This document shows, one piece after another, positions 15,461 to 23,821 of a stretch of 64,000 bases of DNA; the first letter of the stretch is position 1; every line of letters begins with the position of its first letter. A model generated the notes under the pieces. It saw only the letters and a program-made list of their open reading frames with translations, was not told the DNA's origin and made no database searches. Made by a program: the position numbers and the translations under genes. The stretch comes from Cryomorphaceae bacterium (GTDB lineage: Bacteria; Bacteroidota; Bacteroidia; Flavobacteriales; Schleiferiaceae): contig JAJTFK010000004.1 of NCBI GenBank assembly GCA_021298655.1, positions 1 through 64,000 of the forward strand. The letters run 5' to 3'.

Positions 15461-17716
15461 ATGGTTTTTGACCTTGACATGATTAAGGCGTTTTACGCCG
15501 GATACGAAGCCAAAGTGAACGCCGCCCGAGTCGTACTGGGCCGTCCCTTGACGCTTTCTGAAAAAATTCTCTACGCGCACCTCTGGGAGGGCGAGGCCCA
15601 AGAGGCCTTCCAGCGCGGCGCTTCGTACGTTGACTTTGCGCCGGACCGCGTCGCCATGCAGGATGCTACGGCCCAAATGGCCCTGCTCCAGTTCATGTCG
15701 GCTGGCCGGAAAAAGGTTGCGGTTCCCTCGACGGTCCACTGCGACCACCTTATTCAAGCCCGTGTGGGCTCGTCGGCCGACCTCCAGGAGTCCATCAACA
15801 AGTCCAACGAGGTATTCAACTTCCTGGCTTCGGTTTCGAATAAATACGGAATCGGATTCTGGAAGCCCGGTGCGGGAATCATCCACCAGGTGGTCCTTGA
15901 AAACTACGCCTTCCCCGGCGGCATGATGATCGGCACGGATTCGCACACGGTGAATGCGGGCGGACTCGGAATGGTCGCCATTGGCGTCGGCGGTGCCGAT
16001 GCGGTGGACGTGATGGCCGGAATGCCTTGGGAACTCAAGTTTCCGAAATTGATCGGCGTGAAGCTGACCGGCCGAATGAACGGCTGGACTTCGGCCAAAG
16101 ACGTCATCCTCAAGGTGGCGGGAATCCTTACCGTTAAGGGCGGTACCGGCGCCATCGTAGAGTACTTCGGCGACGGAGCGGTTTCCCTAAGCTGCACGGG
16201 CAAGGGCACCATCTGCAACATGGGCGCTGAGATCGGCGCGACCACGTCAACATTTGGCTACGACGACAGCATGGAGCGCTACCTGCGGGCTACCGGCCGC
16301 GCGGACGTGGCGGATCTGGCCAACGGACTCCGAGCCGAACTCACGGGCGACGCCGAAGTCTACGCCAACCCGTCGAAGTACTTTGATCAGGTGATCGAAA
16401 TCGACCTGTCGACCCTGGAACCCCACCTGAACGGCCCGTTCACGCCCGATTTGGCGACGCCCATTTCTCAAGTTCGCGCCCTGGCCGAGAAAAACGGCTG
16501 GCCGATGAAGGTCGAGGTCGGCTTGATTGGATCGTGCACCAACTCATCCTACGAGGACCTTACCCGCGCTGCGTCCATTGCGCGCCAGGCCAAGGCCAAG
16601 AACCTCAGCGTGGTTTCGGAATACAGCGTCACGCCCGGTTCGGAGCAGGTGCGCTTCACGGCCGAACGCGACGGCTTACTGGACGTTTTTGAAGAAATCG
16701 GCGGCAAGGTGTTTGCCAACGCCTGCGGACCCTGCATTGGCCAGTGGGCCCGCGAAGGTGCCGACAAGCAAGAGAAGAATACGATTGTGCATTCGTTCAA
16801 CCGCAACTTCAGCAAGCGCGCCGACGGAAACCCCAATACCCACGCGTTTGTAGGATCTCCCGAACTGGTTACTGCGTTGGCCATCGCCGGCGACCTCGGA
16901 TTTAATCCGCTCAAGGACACGCTGGTGAACGCCAACGGCGAACGCGTCATGCTTGATCCGCCCACCGGCGTTGAATTGCCCGCCAAGGGCTACGCCGTCG
17001 AAGACGCGGGCTACCAGGCTCCGGCCGAAGACGGAAGCGGCGTGACCGTAGACGTCAAGCCCGACAGCCAGCGACTCCAGCTGCTCGAGCCCTTTACGGC
17101 TTGGGACGGCGCCAACATCCATGGTGCCAAGGTGCTGATCAAGGCCCAGGGCAAGTGCACCACCGACCACATTTCGATGGCCGGTCCCTGGTTGCGCTAC
17201 CGCGGTCACCTCGACAACATCGCGAACAACACGCTGATCGGTGCGGTCAACGCCTTCAACGGCGAAACCAATTCGGTGCTGAACCAACTCACCGGCGAGT
17301 ACGGCGAGGTTCCGGCCGTACAGCGCGCCTACAAAGCCGCAGGGGTTCCCACGCTGGTGGTGGGCGACCAGAACTACGGCGAGGGTTCGTCGCGCGAACA
17401 CGCCGCCATGCAGCCGCGCCACCTCGGCGTGCGCGCCGTACTGGTGAAGAGCTTTGCCCGCATCCACGAAACCAACCTCAAAAAGCAGGGCATGCTCGCG
17501 CTGACCTTCGCCAACGAGGCCGACTACGACAAAATCCAGGAGCGCGATACCGTGGACTTTGCCGACTTGACCGACTTTGCTCCGGGCAAGCCGCTGACCC
17601 TCGTGTTCCGCCACCAGGACGGCAGCGAGGACCGCATCGCGGCCAACCACAGCTACAACGCGCAGCAGATCGCGTGGTTCCGCGCCGGTTCGGCCCTGAA
17701 CATGATTGAAAAGTAG
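15461..17716 (+). CDS. acn: Aconitate hydratase (mitochondrial-like)
   Basis: 751 residues, the size of mitochondrial-type aconitase, which isomerises citrate to isocitrate. 4Fe-4S ligands are visible as the Cys of [12 protein letters not shown] near residue 355 and the Cys pair of [10 protein letters not shown] near residue 420. Other family landmarks are [22 protein letters not shown] and the C-terminal [11 protein letters not shown] swivelling domain loop. An ATG a few codons in ([10 protein letters not shown]) is a possible alternative start. A strong terminator follows directly. Symbol used generically; the subfamily is not AcnB. Confidence 0.95.
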   Translation: MVFDLDMIKAFYAGYEAKVNAARVVLGRPLTLSEKILYAHLWEGEAQEAFQRGASYVDFAPDRVAMQDATAQMALLQFMSAGRKKVAVPSTVHCDHLIQARVGSSADLQESINKSNEVFNFLASVSNKYGIGFWKPGAGIIHQVVLENYAFPGGMMIGTDSHTVNAGGLGMVAIGVGGADAVDVMAGMPWELKFPKLIGVKLTGRMNGWTSAKDVILKVAGILTVKGGTGAIVEYFGDGAVSLSCTGKGTICNMGAEIGATTSTFGYDDSMERYLRATGRADVADLANGLRAELTGDAEVYANPSKYFDQVIEIDLSTLEPHLNGPFTPDLATPISQVRALAEKNGWPMKVEVGLIGSCTNSSYEDLTRAASIARQAKAKNLSVVSEYSVTPGSEQVRFTAERDGLLDVFEEIGGKVFANACGPCIGQWAREGADKQEKNTIVHSFNRNFSKRADGNPNTHAFVGSPELVTALAIAGDLGFNPLKDTLVNANGERVMLDPPTGVELPAKGYAVEDAGYQAPAEDGSGVTVDVKPDSQRLQLLEPFTAWDGANIHGAKVLIKAQGKCTTDHISMAGPWLRYRGHLDNIANNTLIGAVNAFNGETNSVLNQLTGEYGEVPAVQRAYKAAGVPTLVVGDQNYGEGSSREHAAMQPRHLGVRAVLVKSFARIHETNLKKQGMLALTFANEADYDKIQERDTVDFADLTDFAPGKPLTLVFRHQDGSEDRIAANHSYNAQQIAWFRAGSALNMIEK

Positions 17717-17737
17717 GTTGGGTCGTGCCCAAACCGG

Positions 17738-17770
17738 ACTCCGGCTGCGCAGGCAGCCGGAGTTTTTTTT
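17738..17770 (+). terminator. Intrinsic terminator after the aconitase gene
   Basis: Perfect 11-bp stem ACTCCGGCTGC (17738-17748) pairing with 17753-17763, four-base loop, followed by eight T. Confidence 0.92.
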
Positions 17771-17803
17771 GCCCTACCGGTTTCGGCGCGCAGCAATAGT
17801 TCC

Positions 17804-17811
17804 TACTTTCG
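17804..17811 (+). promoter_or_regulatory. -7 box of the MFS gene
   Basis: TACTTTCG, one mismatch, seven bases before the ATG at 17819. Confidence 0.45.
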
Positions 17812-17818
17812 GTACCCA

Positions 17819-19114
17819 ATGAACCACGACCCCGCAACACGCCGAGTTCACCACGGGTGGGCCATGTACGACTGGGCCAATTCAAGCTATTCGCTTGTCA
17901 TTGGAACCGCCATTTACCCGATTTACTACAGTGCGGTGATGGAGGCCGCGGGCCGAACGCAGTTTTCGCTGTGGGGCCTTGCCTTCAGCACCACGGCCGC
18001 CTACACCTTTTGCATGGCGGCAGCCTACCTGGTCGTGAGCCTCGGAACCCCATACCTCAGTGCCTTGGCCGAGGTATCGGGCAGCAAAAAAGCCTTCATG
18101 CGCCGGTTCATTTACACAGGAACTCTGGCGTGCTTTGCCATGTACTTTTTCACGGCGGAATCGCCCCTCCTGGGGCTCATCACCCCCTTCGTGGCCTCGA
18201 TTGCTTTTGCGGGAAGCCTGGTCTTTTACAACAGCTACCTCCCCGAAATCGCAGCGCCCGAGGAACAGGATTCGTTGAGTGCTCGGGGTTTTGCCTTGGG
18301 CTACTTCGGTTCCGCCTTGATGCTCATGGCCGCACTGGCCTTCATTCAAAACCCGGGCTGGTTTGGGTTGGACGGCCCCGGGCTGATCACGCGCTGGACC
18401 TTTGTCGCCGTCGGTGTCTGGTGGCTCGGTTGGGGCGAGTACAGCCTCCGCCGCCTGCCCGAGGGCCACGCTGTCGGAAACCGCCAAAAAGGATGGATCC
18501 GCGCGGCCTACCAGCAGCTTTTTGACGTGGCCAAGTCGTTTCGCGCCACCGTCGGCCTGGAGCGCTTTGTCCTCGGATTCTTTTTTGCCTCGGCCGGCGT
18601 CCAAACGGTCATCCTCATCGCTACGCTGTTTGGAAGCCAAGCGCTGCAGCTCGAAACCTCCGCCCTCATCACCACCGTGCTGCTGATTCAGTTCGTCGGC
18701 ATCTTGGGATCCTGGCTTTTTGCCCGCTTGAGTCGGTTGATGGGCAACATTCGAGCGCTCTTATTGGCCGGCTTTCTGTGGATGCTCGTTACGTTTTTGG
18801 CCTACTTCATCCAGTCGGAGCTGCAGTTTTACGTGCTCGGTGCCGGGGTCGGATTGGTGTTGGGCGGAATCCAATCGCTGGCGCGTTCCACGTTCAGCCA
18901 GCTGCTTCCCCGAGCCGAAGAGCACGTGGTCTACTTCAGTTTTTTTGACGTGGCCGAAAAGCTGGCGACCGTTTTGGGAATGCTGGCAGTGGGATGGCTC
19001 GAAACCCTGACGGGAGATCTGCGCCTTGCGGCCATGCTGCTGTCGGGATTTTTTGCTGTGGCCATTGTTTTGTGGGTTCGGGTACCGTGGCGCAGGGCGG
19101 CGCATGCGGCATAG
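17819..19114 (+). CDS. MFS transporter, UMF1/Atg22-like family
   Basis: 431 residues with about 12 membrane helices. The N-terminus HHGWAMYDWANSSYSLVIGT is characteristic of the UMF1 (Atg22-like) major facilitator group, widespread in Bacteroidota. Atg22 exports amino acids from yeast vacuoles; substrates of the bacterial members are not known. SLARSTFSQLLPRAEEHVVYFSFFD near residue 350 is another group landmark. It stands alone between the aconitase terminator and the cytochrome-lipoprotein operon. Confidence 0.85.
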   Translation: MNHDPATRRVHHGWAMYDWANSSYSLVIGTAIYPIYYSAVMEAAGRTQFSLWGLAFSTTAAYTFCMAAAYLVVSLGTPYLSALAEVSGSKKAFMRRFIYTGTLACFAMYFFTAESPLLGLITPFVASIAFAGSLVFYNSYLPEIAAPEEQDSLSARGFALGYFGSALMLMAALAFIQNPGWFGLDGPGLITRWTFVAVGVWWLGWGEYSLRRLPEGHAVGNRQKGWIRAAYQQLFDVAKSFRATVGLERFVLGFFFASAGVQTVILIATLFGSQALQLETSALITTVLLIQFVGILGSWLFARLSRLMGNIRALLLAGFLWMLVTFLAYFIQSELQFYVLGAGVGLVLGGIQSLARSTFSQLLPRAEEHVVYFSFFDVAEKLATVLGMLAVGWLETLTGDLRLAAMLLSGFFAVAIVLWVRVPWRRAAHAA

Positions 19115-19120
19115 CTTTTG

Positions 19121-19128
19121 TACTTTTG
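19121..19128 (+). promoter_or_regulatory. -7 box of the cytochrome/YceI/DUF5777 operon
   Basis: Perfect TACTTTTG, six bases before the ATG at 19135. Confidence 0.6.
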
Positions 19129-19134
19129 GGCATA

Positions 19135-19503
19135 ATGAAAACGTTTTCGGTTATTTTTTCGCTCGCAGCCGCACTAATTCTGGCCTCGGGCTGCTACTAC
19201 GACAACGCGGAACAGCTTTACGGTACGGGCGGATCCTGCGATTCGACGGCCACCTGGACGGTGGATGTCCAGCCCTTGATTCAGGCGCAGTGCGTGGGTT
19301 GCCACCAAGGTGCGGGTGCCAGCGGCGGGTTGGATTTGAGCTCGCACGCCAACGTTCAGTCATCCGCCCTGACGGGCTCGCTCATCGACCGTATTCAGCG
19401 CCCGGCGGGCGATCCCTTAGCCATGCCTCCCAGTGGGCCCCTTTCACCCTGTGCTAAAGCCAAAATCCGTGTCTGGGAGCGGGGAGGCGCCTTACCCAAT
19501 TGA
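19135..19503 (+). CDS. Monoheme c-type cytochrome-like lipoprotein
   Basis: 122 residues. Signal with lipobox (ALILASGC, Cys ~20) followed by one c-type heme site CVGCH near residue 61 and a MPP motif (AMPPSGPLS) that could supply the distal Met ligand. The module from CDST onward (VDVQPLIQAQ-CVGCHQG-GL-L) resembles planctomycete-type cytochrome C domains and is clearly homologous to the second half of the diheme lipoprotein three genes downstream. First gene of a four-gene operon with YceI and a DUF5777 protein; expected in the periplasm, lipid-anchored. Confidence 0.75.
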   Translation: MKTFSVIFSLAAALILASGCYYDNAEQLYGTGGSCDSTATWTVDVQPLIQAQCVGCHQGAGASGGLDLSSHANVQSSALTGSLIDRIQRPAGDPLAMPPSGPLSPCAKAKIRVWERGGALPN

Positions 19504-19505
19504 TT

Positions 19506-20045
19506 ATGAAAAAGTCCGCCCTGTTTCTGGCCCTGACGCTCGCCGTTTCGGCGTCGGCCCAAAAGCTCACCAGCAAGGATACCTACGTGCACCTCAACGC
19601 ATCTACGCCCGTTGAGGACATTGATGCGGTGCTGACCAACGCGGTGGGAATCCTGAATACCGAAACCAACGAGGCGGTTTGGCAGCTCCAAATTCAGTCG
19701 TTTACGTTCAAGCGCGCCCTGATGCAGGAGCACTTCAACGAGAACTACATGGAATCCGAAACCTACCCCAAAGCGACCCTAAAGGCCAAGATTGAGGGCG
19801 TCAAGGATTGGAAGAAGCCCGCGACCTACAAGGGCGGCATCAAGGGAAGCATGGAAATCCACGGAGTTGCCAAGGACATGTCCATTCCCGTTACCATTAC
19901 CGTGAACAAAGACGGAAGCGTGACCATCGAAAGCGAATTTTCGGTGCGCACGGCGGACCACAACATTAAAATCCCAACCATGGTCGTTTCGAAGGTGGCC
20001 GAAGTGGTTAAGGTTACGGTTAAATCCACGCTGAAGGGTGCGTAG
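19506..20045 (+). CDS. YceI family periplasmic protein
   Basis: 179 residues with a signal peptide (KKSALFLALTLAVSASAQ) and a YceI-type beta-barrel domain; recognisable parts are FTFKRALMQEHFNENYMESETYPKA (quoted in two parts here: FTFKRALMQEHF and NYMESETYPKA) and the closing strands of the lipocalin-like fold. YceI proteins bind polyisoprenoids or related hydrophobic molecules. It begins two bases after the stop of the cytochrome lipoprotein and overlaps the start of the DUF5777 gene by eight bases. Confidence 0.85.
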   Translation: MKKSALFLALTLAVSASAQKLTSKDTYVHLNASTPVEDIDAVLTNAVGILNTETNEAVWQLQIQSFTFKRALMQEHFNENYMESETYPKATLKAKIEGVKDWKKPATYKGGIKGSMEIHGVAKDMSIPVTITVNKDGSVTIESEFSVRTADHNIKIPTMVVSKVAEVVKVTVKSTLKGA

Positions 20046-20931
20046 TTTACTGCTGGGGTTCCTCTTCGCTGCAGCGGCTGGTTCAGCCTGGGCTCAGGAC
20101 GATTTGCTTTCGGAGTTGGACGCCTTAGCGCCCCCGGCGCCGAAGCAGTTTGCCTTCGCGACCTTCAAGGGTACCAAGGTGGTCAACGGCGCCACGGTAG
20201 AGATGCCGGGTTCGGGAGTGGGCCAGTTCATTGTGGGCCACCGCTTTGGGGCGCTCAACGACAAGCCCCTGTACAACCTCTTTGGCATGGACGTGGCCCA
20301 GATCCGTTTTGAGTATTCCTACAATCCGGTTTCTTGGCTGAATGTGGGCGCGGGACGCTCATCGGGCAGCAAGACCTACGACGGCTTCACCAAGGTCCGG
20401 TTGCTTCGCCAATCTAAGGGCGGAAGGGGTCTGAACAGCCCCATCACCGCGGTCTGGTATTCCTCGATGACCCTGACCACGGTACCGTTTACCGACGGTT
20501 TTGATCACTTTTTCTCGGACCGATTGGCCTACGCCCACCAGCTGCTTCTTGCGCGCAAAATGGGCGAGAAGATTTCGATTCAGGTGGCGCCGACCCTGGT
20601 GCATTTTAATCTGGTTCCGCTGGCGAGCGACCGAAACGATCAGCTGGGACTTGGCCTGAGTGGGCGCTACAAGCTTACCCAGCGGATGGCCTTGACGGCC
20701 GAAACCATGCTCCGCCAAACGCCCTTTTCGGGTACCCACACGCCCATCAGCATCGGGCTGGACGTAGAGACCGGCGGCCACGTGTTTCAGTTTCACGTGA
20801 CCAACGCCCGCTCGATGGCCGATCCGCAGTGGATGATGCAGACGCCCGGGAGCTGGGCCAAGGGCGACGTGTTTCTCGGATTTAATATTTCCCGTGTGTT
20901 TACCCACGTTAAACCCAAAGAACTGCGATGA
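20038..20931 (+). CDS. DUF5777 family outer-membrane beta-barrel protein
   Basis: 297 residues from a GTG start that overlaps the YceI stop. Signal peptide SLLLGFLFAAAAGSAWAQ, then alternating amphipathic strands with family features FATFKGTKVVNGATVEMPG, FIVGHRFGALN and a YNLFGMDVAQIRFEYSY stretch. DUF5777 proteins are predicted outer-membrane barrels of Bacteroidota with no assigned function. Placement between YceI and heme lipoproteins suggests a role in an extracytoplasmic redox or isoprenoid-linked process. It ends in ATGA shared with the diheme gene. Confidence 0.8.
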   Translation: MRSLLLGFLFAAAAGSAWAQDDLLSELDALAPPAPKQFAFATFKGTKVVNGATVEMPGSGVGQFIVGHRFGALNDKPLYNLFGMDVAQIRFEYSYNPVSWLNVGAGRSSGSKTYDGFTKVRLLRQSKGGRGLNSPITAVWYSSMTLTTVPFTDGFDHFFSDRLAYAHQLLLARKMGEKISIQVAPTLVHFNLVPLASDRNDQLGLGLSGRYKLTQRMALTAETMLRQTPFSGTHTPISIGLDVETGGHVFQFHVTNARSMADPQWMMQTPGSWAKGDVFLGFNISRVFTHVKPKELR

Positions 20932-21584
20932 AAAAGCTTTTTTCGTTGGCCGGAGCAGTGATGCTGGCCGCGTGCACGCACTTGCCCGATGTGCCCGATC
21001 CGACGCCGGAACCCTGCGATCCGGGCATCGTTGATTTTACCAACGAAATCTACCCGATGATTCAGTCCAACTGCGCCATGAGTGGATGCCACGTCGGGCC
21101 CTACCCAGCGGACGGGATAAATCTTTCTACCTACGCCGGAATTCGCGCTGAAGTGAAGCCCGGAGATCCGAACGACAGTGAATTGTATGAGGTGCTGTTT
21201 GAGTCCGGAGACGATTTGATGCCTCCGCCACCCATGGCGCCCCTGAGTGCGGCGCAGAAGGCGCGCATCCGCCTGTGGATTGAACAGGGCGCTAAGGAGA
21301 CCAACTGCGCCGGGGCATGCGATTCCACGGCGGCCACCACGTATGCTGCCGTAATTGCTCCCATGCTCCAAGCCAACTGCGTAGGCTGCCATCAGGGTAC
21401 CAATCCTTCGGGCGGTATTCGGTTAACGACGTATGCGGAAGCCGCCGACGCGGTAGCTACCAAGGGCCTTGTGGACGCCGTACACGGAACCAACGGCCGC
21501 GCGCTCATGCCGCCAGCGGGCCAAATGTCCGACTGCAACGTGGCCCTGCTTGAGCGTTGGGTTCGCGCCGGCATGCCCCAGTAG
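20928..21584 (+). CDS. Diheme c-type cytochrome-like lipoprotein with a CX4CH site
   Basis: 218 residues. Lipobox GAVMLAAC (Cys ~16), then two homologous modules. Module 1 carries CAMSGCH (residues 49-55), an unusual CX4CH heme site, and LMPPPP as possible Met ligand; module 2 (from CDST, ~residue 126) carries the normal CVGCH and LMPPAG. Module 2 closely resembles the monoheme lipoprotein at 19135, so the operon encodes three copies of one domain. Likely periplasmic, lipid-anchored electron carrier; partner unknown. Start overlaps the DUF5777 stop by four bases. Confidence 0.75.
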   Translation: MKKLFSLAGAVMLAACTHLPDVPDPTPEPCDPGIVDFTNEIYPMIQSNCAMSGCHVGPYPADGINLSTYAGIRAEVKPGDPNDSELYEVLFESGDDLMPPPPMAPLSAAQKARIRLWIEQGAKETNCAGACDSTAATTYAAVIAPMLQANCVGCHQGTNPSGGIRLTTYAEAADAVATKGLVDAVHGTNGRALMPPAGQMSDCNVALLERWVRAGMPQ

Positions 21585-21603
21585 GCCAGGCGATACCGTA
21601 TCT

Positions 21604-21635
21604 GGACCCGCCTCGGCGCTGCTCGAGGCGGGTCC
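21604..21635. repeat. 12-bp perfect inverted repeat abutting the lhgO promoter
   Basis: GGACCCGCCTCG (21604-21615) pairs with CGAGGCGGGTCC (21624-21635) across an eight-base loop. It begins 20 bp after the diheme-cytochrome stop and ends one base before the lhgO -7 box. It may be the terminator of the upstream operon (only four T follow) or an operator. Confidence 0.6.
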
Positions 21636-21636
21636 G

Positions 21637-21644
21637 TACTTTTG
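21637..21644 (+). promoter_or_regulatory. -7 box of lhgO
   Basis: Perfect TACTTTTG, six bases before the ATG at 21651. Confidence 0.6.
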
Positions 21645-21650
21645 TGTCCT

Positions 21651-22823
21651 ATGGAACAGTATGATTTCATCGTGGTCGGTGGCGGAATTGTGGGGGCCGC
21701 GGTGTACTACAAGTTGGCTACCGCCCACCCGGAGGCCAAAATCGTTTTGCTGGAGAAGGAGTCCGCTCTGGCGAGCCACCAAACCGGACGCAACAGCGGC
21801 GTGATTCACTCGGGTCTTTACTACAAGCCGGGCTCGCTCAAGGCCCGAACCTGCTTGGACGGCTACCGGCAAATGCTGGACTTCGCCGCCGAACACGGGG
21901 TGAAGCACGACGTTTGCGGCAAAATAGTTGCGGCCGTGGGGCCCGAGGAGGAGGCCCGACTGGAAACCCTGCGGCTCCGGGGCGCCGAAAACGGCTTGGA
22001 CGGACTGCGTTACCTGAGCGATCAGGAGTTGCGCGAACGCGAACCCGAGGCGTCGGCGACCAAAGCCCTGTTGGTGCCCCAAACCGGCATCATTCACTAT
22101 GCCGACGCGGCCGAGGCCATGCTTGCGGCGGGCCGTGGCGCGGTGCGCTTGAACACCCAGGTTACTGGGTTTACCCGCGACGGCGTGCAAACAAGCACGG
22201 GCAGGATTCGCGGCAAGCACGTCCTCGTCTGTGCAGGCCTCCAAAGCGATCGGCTTGCCCGGCTCGACGGGGTGGACGCAGGACTGCGCATCGTGCCGTT
22301 CCGCGGCGACTACTACGAGCTTAGTCCGCGCGCCCAAGCCAAGGTTAGGCACCTGATTTACCCCGTGCCGGATCCGAATTTTCCGTTTTTGGGCGTGCAC
22401 TTCACGCGCATGATTCACGGCGGCGTCGAGTGCGGACCCAATGCCGTGTTCAGTTTTGCGCGCGAGGGCTACACCAAGACGGCCTTTGATGCGGGCGACG
22501 CGGCTGCGGCCCTGAGTTATGCCGGTACCTGGAAGCTGTTCGCCAAGCACTGGCGCTACGGGCTGGGCGAGTACGAGCGGGCCTTCAGCAAGCAAAAATT
22601 CCTTGCCGCGCTGCAGCGGCTGATTCCGAGTTTGCGTCCTGAGGACTTGCAGCCCGGTCGGGCGGGCATCCGTGCCCAGGCACTGCGCCGCGACGGAAGC
22701 CTCGAAGACGATTTCGTGCTCCGCCAGGGCGAACGAGCCTTCCACGTGCTCAATGCGCCCTCGCCCGCCGCAACGGCTTCGCTGGCCATTGCCGACGAAA
22801 TTTTGCGCCAGGCAATACCTTAA
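21651..22823 (+). CDS. lhgO: L-2-hydroxyglutarate oxidase/dehydrogenase
   Basis: 390 residues, FAD-dependent DAO-fold enzyme oxidising L-2-hydroxyglutarate to 2-oxoglutarate and passing electrons to oxygen or the quinone pool. FAD-binding VVGGGIVGAAVYYKL at the N-terminus; the diagnostic SHQTGRNSGVIHSGLYY segment at residues ~45-62; LIYPVPDPNFPFLGVHFTR and the late GIRAQALRRDG near the C-terminus. The TAA stop lies in a TTAA block shared with the convergent deacylase gene. Confidence 0.92.
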   Translation: MEQYDFIVVGGGIVGAAVYYKLATAHPEAKIVLLEKESALASHQTGRNSGVIHSGLYYKPGSLKARTCLDGYRQMLDFAAEHGVKHDVCGKIVAAVGPEEEARLETLRLRGAENGLDGLRYLSDQELREREPEASATKALLVPQTGIIHYADAAEAMLAAGRGAVRLNTQVTGFTRDGVQTSTGRIRGKHVLVCAGLQSDRLARLDGVDAGLRIVPFRGDYYELSPRAQAKVRHLIYPVPDPNFPFLGVHFTRMIHGGVECGPNAVFSFAREGYTKTAFDAGDAAAALSYAGTWKLFAKHWRYGLGEYERAFSKQKFLAALQRLIPSLRPEDLQPGRAGIRAQALRRDGSLEDDFVLRQGERAFHVLNAPSPAATASLAIADEILRQAIP

Positions 22824-23821
22824 GGCCAGTCGCTTTCGCGGCCCACATGAAACAGGGCGTCGCCGCGGTGCACCAAGGGCATGTTGTTGTGGCCGATGAT
22901 GAAGCCATCAAAGGGCGCAAAAACCTTGACGGAATAGGAGTCGTAGGGGTTTCGGATGCGCCCAATGAGCTCGCCTTCCGCAATGGCTTGACCGCTTTCG
23001 CGTTCAAACGAAAAGAGTCCGCTCGCCTCGGCCCGAACCCAGGTAGTCTGGCTGAGGTGCCGGGGGGCGCTTCCCTTGCCGTGGCGGTCCTTCAGGCCGC
23101 GGACTTTGGGGGTTTTGTGGGCGTACATGCCCAAGCTCGAAAGCAGGCGTTTGGTGCCGCGTATGGCGTCTTTGACGGCGGACTCCTCCAGGCGCATGCT
23201 TTCGCCTCCTTCGTACACAATAATCGGAACGCCCATGCTGCGGCCCTGGGCGCGCAGCGAGCCCGGGATCAACGACGACGCCATGGACATGGGGGCACCA
23301 AAAGCCCGGGCGTATCGAATGGCATCGGGGTCTTCGGGATCGTAGCGAACCTGGGGGGAGTTGGTCCGGCTGGCGCCGCCCGTGTGAAAATCCAAGGCCA
23401 GGTCGATGTGGGGCAGCACCTTGTCGGTGAGGGTATGGGCCACGAGGCTCGCGAGTGAACCCTGGGTGGAGCCGGGAAAGCTGCGGTTGACGTCTTTGCC
23501 GTCGGGGACTTCGCGGCTAAAGAACAAAAAACCGTAGACGTTGATGATCGGTATCGCCACGACGGTTCCGCAGGGAAGGTCGTTGAAAAGCCGGAGCGAC
23601 ATCATGCGGCGCACCGCCTCGATTCCGTTGACCTCGTCGCCGTGGAGGCCTCCGCTGAGCAGCACCGTAGGGCCGGGCTTTTCGCTCCGAAACACGTGCA
23701 CCGGCATGTGGATTTCGGTACCGGACAGCAGGCGGGCAATTTGAAGATCGACCGTTTTGGCGGACCCGGGAGGAATCACCGTGTCGCCGAGCACCATCGG
23801 CACGACCTCGGGGTACTTCAT
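22820..23821 (-). CDS. Succinylglutamate desuccinylase/aspartoacylase family deacylase
   Basis: 333 residues. Zinc-carboxypeptidase-like fold: zinc ligands in SGGLHGDEVNGIE near residue 58 and a histidine in LALDFHTGG near residue 140; a C-terminal beta domain with biotinyl-like features (FAPFDGFIIGHN) follows. Members remove acyl groups from amino acids, but this subgroup (also linked to RimK-type systems) has no firm substrate. Its ATG overlaps the purB stop (ATGA), so it is co-transcribed with purB. No arginine-catabolism gene is near. Confidence 0.85.
   Translation of the reverse strand: MKYPEVVPMVLGDTVIPPGSAKTVDLQIARLLSGTEIHMPVHVFRSEKPGPTVLLSGGLHGDEVNGIEAVRRMMSLRLFNDLPCGTVVAIPIINVYGFLFFSREVPDGKDVNRSFPGSTQGSLASLVAHTLTDKVLPHIDLALDFHTGGASRTNSPQVRYDPEDPDAIRYARAFGAPMSMASSLIPGSLRAQGRSMGVPIIVYEGGESMRLEESAVKDAIRGTKRLLSSLGMYAHKTPKVRGLKDRHGKGSAPRHLSQTTWVRAEASGLFSFERESGQAIAEGELIGRIRNPYDSYSVKVFAPFDGFIIGHNNMPLVHRGDALFHVGRESDWP

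Noticed and set aside
21423-22745. A 440-codon minus-strand open frame
   Set aside because: Antisense to lhgO and the end of the diheme cytochrome gene; no domain, low-complexity residue use.
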